Positions 17,396 through 25,912 of a stretch of DNA of 45,918 nucleotides are shown here, piece by piece. This DNA comes from an uncultured Alphaproteobacteria bacterium. Lineage in GTDB: Bacteria > Pseudomonadota > Alphaproteobacteria > Rickettsiales > UBA1997. Under the pieces are notes generated by a model. That model made no database searches. It saw only the letters and a program-made list of their open reading frames with translations, and was not told where the DNA came from. The stretch covers positions 1 through 45,918 of the forward strand of contig CAIRMX010000085.1 of the NCBI GenBank assembly GCA_903879805.1, written 5' to 3'. The first letter of the stretch is position 1; every line of letters begins with the position of its first letter. A program made the translations under genes and the position numbers.

Positions 17396-17715
17396 TAGAT
17401 AATTCCTTTTTCTTTAAGCATTTCTTGCAATTCGCCGGATTGGATCATTTCTTTTACGATGTCGCACCCACCAACAAATTCACCTTTGATGTAAAGCTGC
17501 GGAATAGTTGGCCAGTCAGAAAACTCTTTGATGCCTTGTCTAACTTCCGCGTCACGCAAAACGTCAATATCGGTAAAATTTATACCGAGAGTTTTTAGGC
17601 CGTGAGCTACCGCTGCAGAAAAACCACATTGTGGAAAATCTTTAGTGCCTTTCATGTAAAGCACTACGTCGTTGGTAGAAATTGTTTCTTGAATTTTTTC
17701 GAAAATGTCAGTCAT
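17395..17715 (-). CDS. grxD: Monothiol glutaredoxin, Grx4/GrxD type
   Basis: A 106-residue glutaredoxin with the monothiol active site CGFS (30-33), the preceding KGTKDFPQ, the glutathione-binding WPTIPQLYIKGEFVGG stretch and GGCDI near the end. Such proteins bind a [2Fe-2S] cluster with glutathione and pass it on, commonly in a complex with BolA-type partners. A BolA-like gene lies 12 nt upstream in the same direction, which matches that partnership. Length is typical. Confidence 0.95.
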   Translation of the reverse strand: MTDIFEKIQETISTNDVVLYMKGTKDFPQCGFSAAVAHGLKTLGINFTDIDVLRDAEVRQGIKEFSDWPTIPQLYIKGEFVGGCDIVKEMIQSGELQEMLKEKGII

Positions 17716-17727
17716 GGGATTTTTATT

Positions 17728-17958
17728 TTAGTTTGCTGAGGTCTTGAGTTGCATGGCGTGAAGCACATCGCCGAGAATTTCTTTTAGAGCATTATTCACT
17801 ATTTTATGTTGCTCGACTCTTGTTTTGCCAGCAAAAATTTTGTCAGTGATTTTAACGCTGTAATGATTGTCATCAGCAACTAAAGCAACAACTTCAATTT
17901 GCGCTTCCGGGAAATTTTCATGTAAAAGTTTTTCTAGATCTTTTTGAGCGATTGGCAT
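17728..17958 (-). CDS. BolA/IbaG-family protein
   Basis: A 76-residue BolA-fold protein: N-terminal helix (LEKLLHENFPEAQIEVVAL), a short beta segment (DDNHYSVKITDKIF), then the conserved FAGKTRVEQHKIVNNAL helix with the family histidine. It probably forms a [2Fe-2S] heterocomplex with the Grx4 encoded right after it. A second, longer BolA-like protein is at 41638. The start sits just after the pnp terminator, so it likely opens its own transcription unit. Confidence 0.88.
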   Translation of the reverse strand: MPIAQKDLEKLLHENFPEAQIEVVALVADDNHYSVKITDKIFAGKTRVEQHKIVNNALKEILGDVLHAMQLKTSAN

Positions 17959-17980
17959 TTTTTTGAGGGTTATTTTTTAC

Positions 17981-18013
17981 AAAAAAAGGGACGGGTCAAA
18001 AAGACCCGCCCCC
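17981..18013 (-). terminator. Intrinsic terminator after pnp
   Basis: On the minus strand a GC-rich hairpin (arms GGGcGGGTC-like at 18005-18013 and GACCCGTCCC at 17988-17997, loop of five T) is followed by seven T (17987-17981). It lies about 25 bp beyond the pnp stop. The stem has a single A/C irregularity. This is the clearest rho-independent terminator in the window. Confidence 0.88.
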
Positions 18014-18038
18014 TTCGTATAACTTTAGCTAATTAAGA

Positions 18039-20378
18039 CTAGCTGAAAAATCCGCGACGTTTTTTAGTGCCGCCATCTCTGTCATCACGATCATCGCGAT
18101 CACGAGGAGGGCGTCTTTCTTCGCCACGACGATCATCGCCGCCACGTCTGTCATCACGATCACGAGAAGGAGGGCGTCTGTCATCACGGTCACGGCTTCC
18201 GCCGCCACTGCGACGGTCATCACGACCACCAGTTTCTCTTTCGTCAACCATTTGTGGACGGTTTGGAATACGATCAGAAATGTCTTCGCCGGTTTTTTGA
18301 TCAACACAACGGAAGCTTAATTTTGGACGACCTTTTTTGTCGAAACCGATAACTTTAACTTTAACGATGTCGCCTTCATTGATAACGTCTTCAACGAAAT
18401 CAACGCGATATTCAGCAAGTTCAGAAATGTGAATGAAGCCATCGCGATTGTTAGAAATGCTAACGAAAGCGCCAGCATCAATAACTTTCACAACTGGACC
18501 TTCGTAGATGTCACCGATTTCTGGCTCGAAAGTGATTTCGTGAATCATGCCAATCGCTTTCTTAATTGAATCAGCGCTATTCGAAGAAATTTTGATGGTG
18601 CCGCTATCGTCAACATCAACAACCGCGCCAGATACTGCACAAATTTCTTTGATTACAGCGCCGCGAGATCCGATTACTTCACGGATTTTTTTCGGGTTGA
18701 TAGTTAGAACTTCAACTTTTGGCACATTGCCGTTTAGCTCGGTTCTTGCTTCAGGAACAGCTTCAATCATTTTGTCTAAAATGTGAATTCTGCCGGCATT
18801 AGCTTGATTAAGAGCAGCGCTCATAATGTCAGCAGTGATGCCGTTGATTTTGATATCCATCTGCAAAGAAGTGATACCGTCTCTGGTTCCTGCAACTTTG
18901 AAATCCATGTCACCTAGGTGATCTTCGTCGCCCAAGATGTCAGAAAGAATAACGTAATTAGCGCCTTCTTTAATCAATCCCATCGCGATTCCAGAAACTG
19001 GAGCTTTGATTGGAACGCCGGCATCCATTAGTGCCAAAGAAGTTCCGCAAACAGTTGCCATTGAAGATGAACCATTTGATTCAGTGATTTCAGAAACAAC
19101 ACGAGTTGTGTAAGAGAAAGCTTCAGTAGTTGGGAAAACTGGATTGATCGCGCGCCAAGCCAATTTACCGTGACCGATTTCACGACGACCAGGTGGTTTC
19201 AACTGACCAGTTTCACCCACTGAGTAAGGAGGGAAGTTGTAGTGCAGCATGAAATTTTCTTTCGACATGCCCGGATCTAAATTTTCGATCATTTGCTCGT
19301 CTCTGCTTGAGCCAAGAGTAGCAACAACCAAAGCTTGAGTTTCACCACGAGTGAAAAGAGCGCAGCCGTGAACTTGTGGCAAGAAACCAGTTTCGATTGA
19401 GATTTGTCTAACTTGATCAGTTTTGCGTCCGTCGATTCTGATGCCATTTTTCAAAACGTCGTTGCGCACGATTTCTTGAGAAAGGATTTTGAAAAGTGAC
19501 TTAACTTTATTGCCAGTAACTCCAGCTTCTTCGTTAACGAATTTAGCTTTAACGTCAGAGTTGATTTGATCCAATTGAGCAACACGAGTTTGCTTATCTT
19601 GGGTTTTGTAAGCGTTGATTAAGCGGTCAGCAATGAAGCCATTGATTTCATTTTTAAGAGCTGAGTGATCTTCTTGCTTAACTTCGATTTTCTTTTTGCC
19701 AGCTTCTGCTTTCAACTCAGCAATCATTTGGATGACTGGTTGGAAAGCTTTGTGACCGAAGTCCAAAGCAGCTAACATTTCAACTTCGGTAAGCTCTTTT
19801 GCTTCAGATTCGATCATCAAAACTGATGATTCGGTTCCGGCAACAACTAGATCCAAACGACTTTGTTTAAGTTCTTCTTGGCTTGGGTTTAAAACGAATT
19901 CGCCGTTAATTAAACCAACACGAGCGCCACCAACTGGTTCAGTCAAAGGAGCTTCAGAAATTGCCAAAGCGGCAGAAGCTGCAATCAAAGCAACTAGATC
20001 TGGAGTGCAAGTTGGATCGTAAGAAAGAACGGTACAAATCACGTTAACTTCATTGTAGAAGTTAGCTGGGAAAAGTGGTCTGATTGGACGATCGATCAAA
20101 CGAGAAGTAAGAGTTGCAGCGTCAGAAGGTTTGGCTTCGCGCTTGAAGAAGCCGCCTGGAATTTTTCCAGCAGCGTAGAATTTTTCGATATAGTGAACAG
20201 TAAGAGGGAAGAAATCTGCATTTTCAGCAGCTTTGCTTGCGACGGTAACTGCGCAAAGAATTGTAGTGTTACCATATTTAGCCATGACCGATCCGCTGGC
20301 TTGGCGAGCGATCTTACCTGTTTCAAGAGATAAGGTTTTGCCATTCCAGACGATTTCTTTTTTTACAACATTGAACAT
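18039..20378 (-). CDS. pnp: Polyribonucleotide nucleotidyltransferase (PNPase)
   Basis: A phosphorolytic 3'-5' exoribonuclease, 779 residues. Two RNase PH-like domains (about 1-230 and 310-550) are joined by a helical linker. They carry signatures such as FFPLTVHYIEK, PGGFFKREAKPSD, FTRGETQALV and GISMGL-type segments, followed by a KH domain (REVIGSRGAVIKEI, about 555-615) and an S1 domain (GDIYEGPVVKVIDAGAFV, about 620-690). The last ~75 residues are an arginine/aspartate-rich tail of RDRDD-type units, ending KKRRGFFS, with Gly-Gly linkers. The tail is probably disordered and may bind RNA or RNase E-type partners. It follows rpsO by 43 nt, the classical rpsO-pnp arrangement. Confidence 0.96.
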   Translation of the reverse strand: MFNVVKKEIVWNGKTLSLETGKIARQASGSVMAKYGNTTILCAVTVASKAAENADFFPLTVHYIEKFYAAGKIPGGFFKREAKPSDAATLTSRLIDRPIRPLFPANFYNEVNVICTVLSYDPTCTPDLVALIAASAALAISEAPLTEPVGGARVGLINGEFVLNPSQEELKQSRLDLVVAGTESSVLMIESEAKELTEVEMLAALDFGHKAFQPVIQMIAELKAEAGKKKIEVKQEDHSALKNEINGFIADRLINAYKTQDKQTRVAQLDQINSDVKAKFVNEEAGVTGNKVKSLFKILSQEIVRNDVLKNGIRIDGRKTDQVRQISIETGFLPQVHGCALFTRGETQALVVATLGSSRDEQMIENLDPGMSKENFMLHYNFPPYSVGETGQLKPPGRREIGHGKLAWRAINPVFPTTEAFSYTTRVVSEITESNGSSSMATVCGTSLALMDAGVPIKAPVSGIAMGLIKEGANYVILSDILGDEDHLGDMDFKVAGTRDGITSLQMDIKINGITADIMSAALNQANAGRIHILDKMIEAVPEARTELNGNVPKVEVLTINPKKIREVIGSRGAVIKEICAVSGAVVDVDDSGTIKISSNSADSIKKAIGMIHEITFEPEIGDIYEGPVVKVIDAGAFVSISNNRDGFIHISELAEYRVDFVEDVINEGDIVKVKVIGFDKKGRPKLSFRCVDQKTGEDISDRIPNRPQMVDERETGGRDDRRSGGGSRDRDDRRPPSRDRDDRRGGDDRRGEERRPPRDRDDRDDRDGGTKKRRGFFS

Positions 20379-20421
20379 ATTTTCAGCTTTTTATTATTAA
20401 TTTGGGTAGAAGAGCGAGATC

Positions 20422-20691
20422 TTACTTTCTTAGATCTAATTTTTTGATGAGAGCTTCGTAGCGCGCAGTAGATTCAGCTTTTAGGTAGTTAAGCAATCTT
20501 CTTCTTTTACCAACCAAGATCAAAAGTCCTCTTCTTGAAGAGAAGTCTTTTCTGTGAATTTTCAAATGCTCAGTAAGGCTTAGAACCTGTTGAGTAATGA
20601 TGGCACACTGAACTTCAGTAGAGCCGGTGTCTTTTGGGTTTTGGGCAAAATCAGCAACAACTTGTTTTTTTGTTTTGGTAGTAAGAGACAT
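20422..20691 (-). CDS. rpsO: 30S ribosomal protein S15
   Basis: The 89-residue primary 16S rRNA-binding protein of the 30S platform. The conserved core is plain: DTGSTEVQ (about 19-26), LTEHLKIHRKDFSSRRGLL and VGKRRRLLNYLK. Length is standard. It lies between truB and pnp as in many proteobacteria. The 120-bp spacer to truB holds no rbfA or other gene; it may contain the rpsO promoter and leader. Confidence 0.97.
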   Translation of the reverse strand: MSLTTKTKKQVVADFAQNPKDTGSTEVQCAIITQQVLSLTEHLKIHRKDFSSRRGLLILVGKRRRLLNYLKAESTARYEALIKKLDLRK

Positions 20692-20811
20692 TTTTTTAAA
20701 ATGATTAAATTGAGCCTAAGCTTTGGTAGCCTAAGCGAGACTTCAGGGAAAATTGATTCGGGCTCGATCTTCTAGAAAGAACTGATTAGATCATCCATCT
20801 TGACTGCTGCC

Positions 20812-21531
20812 TTAAAGGACATCCTGCACCAATAGCAGCGAGCCATCCGAAAAACGGCCGCCATAAGTAGTGGCGCGTTTTAAGGCGTCAAGCGAAATTC
20901 TTTTTTCATACAGAAATTTACCAACCCTCAAGCGAGTTAGGGTGGAAACGTAACCACAAACTCCGATTTTTTTGCAAATGTCGCGCGACAATGAACGAAT
21001 GTAAGTGCCTTTAGAACACTCAACTTCTAGCTCGGCGAACTCTTCACAATTTGAAATAAATTTTAGCGAAAAAATTTCTACTTCGCGTGATGGCATTTCG
21101 AATTCGATATCTTTACGCGCCAGATCGTAGGCATGCTGCCCGTTGATTCTAATGGCCGAAAAGCGTGACGGCGTTTGTTTGATTTTGCCGATAAAAAATG
21201 GTGTAGCGGAAATTATTTGAGCGTTGGTTGGTCGAGCTGAGCTGGTTTCGGTAATCTTACCTTCAACATCATCAGTGTCGCGAAATTCACCCCAGCTGAT
21301 ACGAAATAAATATTTTTTATGAGTCTTCATCAAAGCTTCGCTGGTCTTGGTCGCTTTGTTTAATGCGATAGGAAGGATGCCTGAGGCAAAAGGATCGAGA
21401 GTGCCACCATGTCCAACTTTTTTGGCGCCGGTAATTCTCTTAACGATTGCTACTGCACGCGCCGAAGAAATGCCGATCGGCTTGTCGATATTAAGCCAAA
21501 GATCGGCAAATTTTAAATTGGAGGCCAGCAT
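20812..21531 (-). CDS. truB: tRNA pseudouridine(55) synthase
   Basis: Isomerises U55 in the T-loop of tRNAs. At 239 residues it is short for the family (about 300), lacking most of the C-terminal PUA domain. The catalytic aspartate lies in HGGTLDPFASG (D46), preceded by WLNIDKPIGISS. Further motifs are QTPSRFSAIRINGQHAYDLAR and CSKGTYIRSLSRDI. It starts 15 nt after the atpG stop and precedes rpsO, so ATP synthase and RNA-metabolism genes may share a transcript. Confidence 0.94.
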   Translation of the reverse strand: MLASNLKFADLWLNIDKPIGISSARAVAIVKRITGAKKVGHGGTLDPFASGILPIALNKATKTSEALMKTHKKYLFRISWGEFRDTDDVEGKITETSSARPTNAQIISATPFFIGKIKQTPSRFSAIRINGQHAYDLARKDIEFEMPSREVEIFSLKFISNCEEFAELEVECSKGTYIRSLSRDICKKIGVCGYVSTLTRLRVGKFLYEKRISLDALKRATTYGGRFSDGSLLLVQDVL

Positions 21532-21546
21532 TAAAAAGAAAAGCGA

Positions 21547-22431
21547 CTAAGCAACATTGGCGCCAGAGATAATATCGATTAGCTCTTTCGTAATATTTGA
21601 TTGTCTGGTGCGGTTGTAAACCAAGGTCAAATTCTTGATCATTTTGCCAGCATTGTTGCTTGCAGCTTCCATTGCGGCCATTCTTGCACCTTGTTCAGAG
21701 GCGCTGTTTTCAAGAAGTTCGTTGTAAATTTGCATCGCCAAGTTTTTTGGCAAAAGCTCAGATAAAACCACTTCTTCGCTTGGTTCGTAATGCAACGGAG
21801 ATTCTAAATTTGTCGCTTCTCTAACGGCGATTTGCGCCGGAATTAACTGCTTCAAAATTTGCTCTTGAGCAATTGCTGATTTGAATTTGCTGTAAATCAC
21901 TTCGCAAATATCGAATTGATTTTGAGCGAAAAGTTCAGCGAATTTTTCAGCTAGATCGTGAGCGATTTTATGATCGATTAGACCTTTAAAAACACCAAAA
22001 GAATGGTCGATGATTTTCTCGCCATAAGCTGATCTCAGTTGATCGTAAGCTTTTCTACCAACGCAGTAGATTTTTACTTCACGACCTTGCGACACCAAAC
22101 TATTAATGTGCAATTTAGCCATTTTCACAGTCGCACTATTTAACCCGCCGCAAAGACCACGGTCAGATGAAAATACCACAACCAAGTGAGTATGGCTTTT
22201 ACCTTTGCCAGTCAAAAGCGGAAATTTCTCGCTCAAATTACCGCGCACCGCAACGTTTGAAGCTAGGCTTTCAATCATTTCTTGAATTTTATCAGCATAA
22301 GGACGTGAAGCCTCAACTAATTGCTTAGCTTTTTTCAAACGCGACGCCGCCACCATTTTCATGGCTTTGGTCATTTTTTGAGTCGATTTGACTGATTTAA
22401 TTCTGGTTTTGAGAGTTTTTAAATTGGCCAT
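21547..22431 (-). CDS. atpG: F1F0 ATP synthase subunit gamma
   Basis: The 294-residue rotor shaft of F1. The N-terminal helix LKTRIKSVKSTQKMTKAMKMVA (split over residues 4-25) and the C-terminal helix with MAAMEAASNNAGKMI and YNRTRQSNITKELIDII are diagnostic. The middle has FSSDRGLCGGLN. It starts 8 nt after atpA. The expected next genes, atpD and atpC, do not follow; truB does. Confidence 0.96.
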   Translation of the reverse strand: MANLKTLKTRIKSVKSTQKMTKAMKMVAASRLKKAKQLVEASRPYADKIQEMIESLASNVAVRGNLSEKFPLLTGKGKSHTHLVVVFSSDRGLCGGLNSATVKMAKLHINSLVSQGREVKIYCVGRKAYDQLRSAYGEKIIDHSFGVFKGLIDHKIAHDLAEKFAELFAQNQFDICEVIYSKFKSAIAQEQILKQLIPAQIAVREATNLESPLHYEPSEEVVLSELLPKNLAMQIYNELLENSASEQGARMAAMEAASNNAGKMIKNLTLVYNRTRQSNITKELIDIISGANVA

Positions 22432-22439
22432 GAAAAATT

Positions 22440-24035
22440 TTAACTTTTGTCGTGAGCTAGTTTATCAGAAAGACCAGCATGATCAAAACTTGCTGAAGGC
22501 GCATGGTTCAAAAAGATCTGCAAAAATTCTTCGATTGCAGCTTTTAATGCGATTTCATTGCTGTCGCTAATTTTTTGCTCTTGTTTGATTGAAGCCAAAA
22601 TTTCTGGGTGAGAAGTGTGCAATTTGCGTAAAAATTCTTTTTCAAATTTTACAACTTCTTTAGCTGCAATTCTGTCCAAGTAGCCTTTCACACCAACGTA
22701 AATTGAAGCAACTTGCTCTTCGAAGCCCATTGGAGAATATTGATTTTGCTTCAATAGCTCAGTCAATTTGCGACCACGATCTAGCAATTTTTGCGTTGCG
22801 GCGTCTAAGTCAGAACCAAATTGCGCGAAAGCTTCAAGCTCACGGAATTGCGCCAAGTCAAGCTTGATGGTTCCCGCAACTTGTTTCATTGCTTTAGTTT
22901 GAGCAGCAGAACCTACACGAGATACTGACAAACCAACGTTTACAGCTGGTTTGATACCTTTGTAGAAAAGTTCGGTTTCTAAGAAAATTTGTCCGTCGGT
23001 AATCGAAATTACGTTAGTTGGAATGTAGGCAGATACGTCACCCGCTTGAGTTTCAATGATTGGAAGTGCAGTCAAAGACCCACCACCCATTTCATCTGAC
23101 ATTTTAGCAGCGCGCTCAAGCAAACGCGAGTGAACGTAGAAAACGTCTCCAGGGTAAGCTTCGCGTCCTGGTGGGCGGCGAAGTAGAAGTGACATCTCAC
23201 GGTAAGAAACCGCGTGTTTACTTAAATCATCATAAGCCACCAAAGCGTGCATTCCGTTATCGCGGAAATATTCGCCGATGGTGCAGCCAGTGTAAGGAGC
23301 AAAAAATTGTAGAGCGGCCGCTTCTGAAGCAGTTGCAGAAACCACAACTGAATATTTCATCGCACCAGCATCTTCCAAAGTTTTAACAATTTGAGCTACA
23401 GTTGAGCGCTTTTGGCCAATTGCAACGTAGATACAGTAAAGTTTTTGTTTCTCGTTATTTTCTTCGTGAGCTTTGGCTTGGTTGATGAAAGTATCAAGAA
23501 CGATGGCAGTTTTACCGGTTTGACGGTCGCCAATGATAAGTTCACGTTGTCCACGTCCAATTGGAATCAAGCTGTCGATTGCTTTAATGCCAGTTTGCAT
23601 CGGTTCAGAAACTGATTGGCGGGCGATAATTCCCGGAGCCTTAATTTCTACACGACGCATTTCAGTGCCAACAAGCGGACCTTTACCATCGATTGGATTT
23701 CCCAAAGCGTCAACAACGCGTCCCAACAAACCTTTACCAACCGGAACTTCAACAATCTTGCCAGTTCTTTTAACGTTTGAGCCTTCTTTAATTGATTGAG
23801 CGTTACCGAAAATTACGATACCAACATTGTCAGTTTCAAGGTTAAGCGCCATGCCTTTAACACCTGATTCAAACTCAACAAGTTCACCGGCTTGAACATT
23901 ATCAAGACCATAAACTTTAGCGATCCCGTCGCCAACTTTAATTACTTCACCAACTTCTTGAAGGTCGGCAGTGCTGCGGAAGTTTTCGATGCTTTTTTGT
24001 AGAATATTGGAAAATTCTTCGACTTTAAATTCCAT
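22440..24035 (-). CDS. atpA: F1F0 ATP synthase subunit alpha
   Basis: The 531-residue non-catalytic nucleotide-binding subunit of F1. Walker A is GDRQTGKT (169-176), and the arginine-finger region is seen as [17 protein letters not shown]-terminal barrel, central domain and C-terminal helical domain are intact. The protein is about 20 residues longer than usual, with a non-conserved tail after FLQIF ([15 protein letters not shown] and beyond). It follows atpH by 34 nt. Confidence 0.97.
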   Translation of the reverse strand: MEFKVEEFSNILQKSIENFRSTADLQEVGEVIKVGDGIAKVYGLDNVQAGELVEFESGVKGMALNLETDNVGIVIFGNAQSIKEGSNVKRTGKIVEVPVGKGLLGRVVDALGNPIDGKGPLVGTEMRRVEIKAPGIIARQSVSEPMQTGIKAIDSLIPIGRGQRELIIGDRQTGKTAIVLDTFINQAKAHEENNEKQKLYCIYVAIGQKRSTVAQIVKTLEDAGAMKYSVVVSATASEAAALQFFAPYTGCTIGEYFRDNGMHALVAYDDLSKHAVSYREMSLLLRRPPGREAYPGDVFYVHSRLLERAAKMSDEMGGGSLTALPIIETQAGDVSAYIPTNVISITDGQIFLETELFYKGIKPAVNVGLSVSRVGSAAQTKAMKQVAGTIKLDLAQFRELEAFAQFGSDLDAATQKLLDRGRKLTELLKQNQYSPMGFEEQVASIYVGVKGYLDRIAAKEVVKFEKEFLRKLHTSHPEILASIKQEQKISDSNEIALKAAIEEFLQIFLNHAPSASFDHAGLSDKLAHDKS

Positions 24036-24069
24036 GATGTGAGTGAGTGATTATTATTAAAAATGAAAA

Positions 24070-24618
24070 TTAGTTAGCGGCCGCGAGGCACTCTTTGCCT
24101 ATGACGGCAAGCTGATTTTTTAAACTGGCATCAATAATTTCTGAACCGATCTTAACTTGAAAACCACCTAAAATTGCTTCCTTAACTGTTTCTCTAACGG
24201 CAACAGTTTTGGTTGGATATTTTTTCTCAACTAGCGCTTTGATACGATCAAGTTGAGCTTTTTCGGTTTTTACCGCAGTGATTACTTCAACATCTAAAAT
24301 GTTTTTTTGCACCTTCACAATGCGTGAATATTCTTCGTAAATTTCTGGAAATAAATTCAATCTTCTGTTGCGCACGATTGAAGCAAAAAAGTTTGAGGTT
24401 AAAGCCCCCAAAGCAAATTTTTGCGTTACTTCTTGGATGATCTTTACCAAGTCATCTTTTGCGATAACCGGATTTTTTAATTCATGAGCAAAACTAGTGC
24501 TGAAGTTCTGTTTAAAGACATCTAGCTCGCCAGAAACTTTATCAACGATGTTACTTTTTTTGGCAGCAACATACAGAGCTTTAGCGTAATTTTTCGCAAT
24601 GACGGAAACTCTTGGCAT
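24070..24618 (-). CDS. atpH: F1F0 ATP synthase subunit delta
   Basis: The peripheral-stalk subunit that clamps the top of F1. From the ATG at 24618 the protein has 182 residues beginning MPRVSVIAKNYAKALYVAA, the usual OSCP/delta opening. A GTG at 24666 would add 16 residues of unconserved sequence, so the internal ATG is preferred. The C-terminal signature region KEAILGGFQVKIGSEIIDAS is present, with a final LKNQLAVI. It is the first of the atpH-A-G cluster, and the F0 genes are not in the window. Confidence 0.93.
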   Translation of the reverse strand: MPRVSVIAKNYAKALYVAAKKSNIVDKVSGELDVFKQNFSTSFAHELKNPVIAKDDLVKIIQEVTQKFALGALTSNFFASIVRNRRLNLFPEIYEEYSRIVKVQKNILDVEVITAVKTEKAQLDRIKALVEKKYPTKTVAVRETVKEAILGGFQVKIGSEIIDASLKNQLAVIGKECLAAAN

Positions 24619-24723
24619 TTGGAGATTTATTAAAATTGAGTCTGAAAATCTACTTGAAGAAGGCACCTTGGCTTAGAGGGGCGGCAACCTATGTAGGAAA
24701 AAATAAAATGCAACTTGGGAATC

Positions 24724-25758
24724 TTAAATATTCACCGGATCAACATTTTCAAAATGTTCGTGCATTTGATTTGAACTAGAAAATTTTGCCGTCGATTTTT
24801 CGCTAGCGATATGAAACAAAGCATCGCCTTTATTAGTTAAAGGCAACATTGACATGCCGATAATAATGCCAGTTTCGTGAGCCTTAACCGCGATTTTATG
24901 GTCACCGAAAGGATTGGAAATTTCACCCAGCAGGTCGCCTTTTTTAACATGCTTGCCCAACTTTTGGTGTGCAATGTGAATTCCGCTACGAGGAGCACGA
25001 ACCCAAGAACTAGAGCGCGCGACAAAAATCTTTTTCTCCGCTTTCTTTGGCACTCTCACTTTAATCATGCCGATCTCGCGCATTACATTTAAAATGCCGT
25101 TAACACCAATTGTAATTCCGGCCTCATCAAAACGCAGCGCCTCACCAACCTCATACAAAATCATCGGAATGTTGGCTTGCGTCACAGAAGCCCGCAGCGA
25201 TCCGTCGCGCAAATTTGACCCAATAATTACCGGCGCGCCAAAAGATTTTGCTAAATCGAAAGTAAATTGATCAGAAATATCGGCGCGAATTTGTGGATAG
25301 TTGCAGCGATGAAAAGCGCCCGTGTGCAAATCAATGCCAAAATCAGATTTCAGCACAATTTCTTGCATGAATTTGTAGGCCAATTGCGAAGTCAGCGAGC
25401 CATTTTTTAATCCGGGAAAACAACGATTCAAATCACGACGATCCGGCAAGTAGCGCGTGCGATCGTTGAAGCCAAAAATATTAACAATCGGAATCACAAT
25501 TAATGTGCCGCAGAGGTTTTTTAATTCTTTTGAAGCCAACAAGCGGCGCGTGATTTCAATGCCGTTAATTTCGTCGCCGTGAATTGTGGATGAAATAAAA
25601 AATGTCGGCCCATCTTTTTTACCGCGAATCACCTCAACCGACATTTTCACATCGGTAAAATCGTAAATACTGCCCATGTCAATATTAATGCGCGTCCTTT
25701 GCCCACGCTTAATCTCAACACCATCAATTTTGAAATGAGAGTCCGATTTTTTGATCAT
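24724..25758 (-). CDS. Succinylglutamate desuccinylase/aspartoacylase-family hydrolase
   Basis: A zinc-dependent M14-like amidohydrolase of about 344 residues. The metal-binding set is visible as SSTIHGDEINGIE (His and Glu ligands) and, further on, DLHTGAFHR (His ligand), with NRCFPG between. The C-terminal part (from about residue 235) is a biotinyl-like beta domain common to this family (SGIHIAHQKLGKHVKKGDLL). The start is the ATG at 25758. The upstream in-frame ATG at 25815 lies inside a palindromic repeat and adds 19 repeat-derived residues. The substrate cannot be told; deacylation of an N-acyl amino acid is expected. Confidence 0.82.
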   Translation of the reverse strand: MIKKSDSHFKIDGVEIKRGQRTRINIDMGSIYDFTDVKMSVEVIRGKKDGPTFFISSTIHGDEINGIEITRRLLASKELKNLCGTLIVIPIVNIFGFNDRTRYLPDRRDLNRCFPGLKNGSLTSQLAYKFMQEIVLKSDFGIDLHTGAFHRCNYPQIRADISDQFTFDLAKSFGAPVIIGSNLRDGSLRASVTQANIPMILYEVGEALRFDEAGITIGVNGILNVMREIGMIKVRVPKKAEKKIFVARSSSWVRAPRSGIHIAHQKLGKHVKKGDLLGEISNPFGDHKIAVKAHETGIIIGMSMLPLTNKGDALFHIASEKSTAKFSSSNQMHEHFENVDPVNI

Positions 25759-25780
25759 TTTGTTTAGATGTTTAAAGCCT

Positions 25781-25899
25781 TCTCGATTGTCACCACGTCG
25801 CATGACGGGGTCCATCTCATCAAGATTGAGGACTTAGCTTTAAGAAAAAATATCCGCGACAACTATGGACCCCGTCATGCGACGGGGTGACAATCGAGA
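25781..25899. repeat. 35-bp inverted repeat pair with internal hairpins
   Basis: The left arm (25781-25815) and right arm (25865-25899) are inverted copies with one mismatch in 35 bp, separated by 49 bp. The right arm itself contains ACCCCGTC-ATGC-GACGGGGT, a perfect 8-bp hairpin; the left arm has the same hairpin with one mismatch. It lies just downstream of speB on the minus strand and may end that transcript. It looks like a mobile palindromic intergenic element. Confidence 0.85.
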
Positions 25900-25912
25900 A
25901 CGGGTAAGGAAC

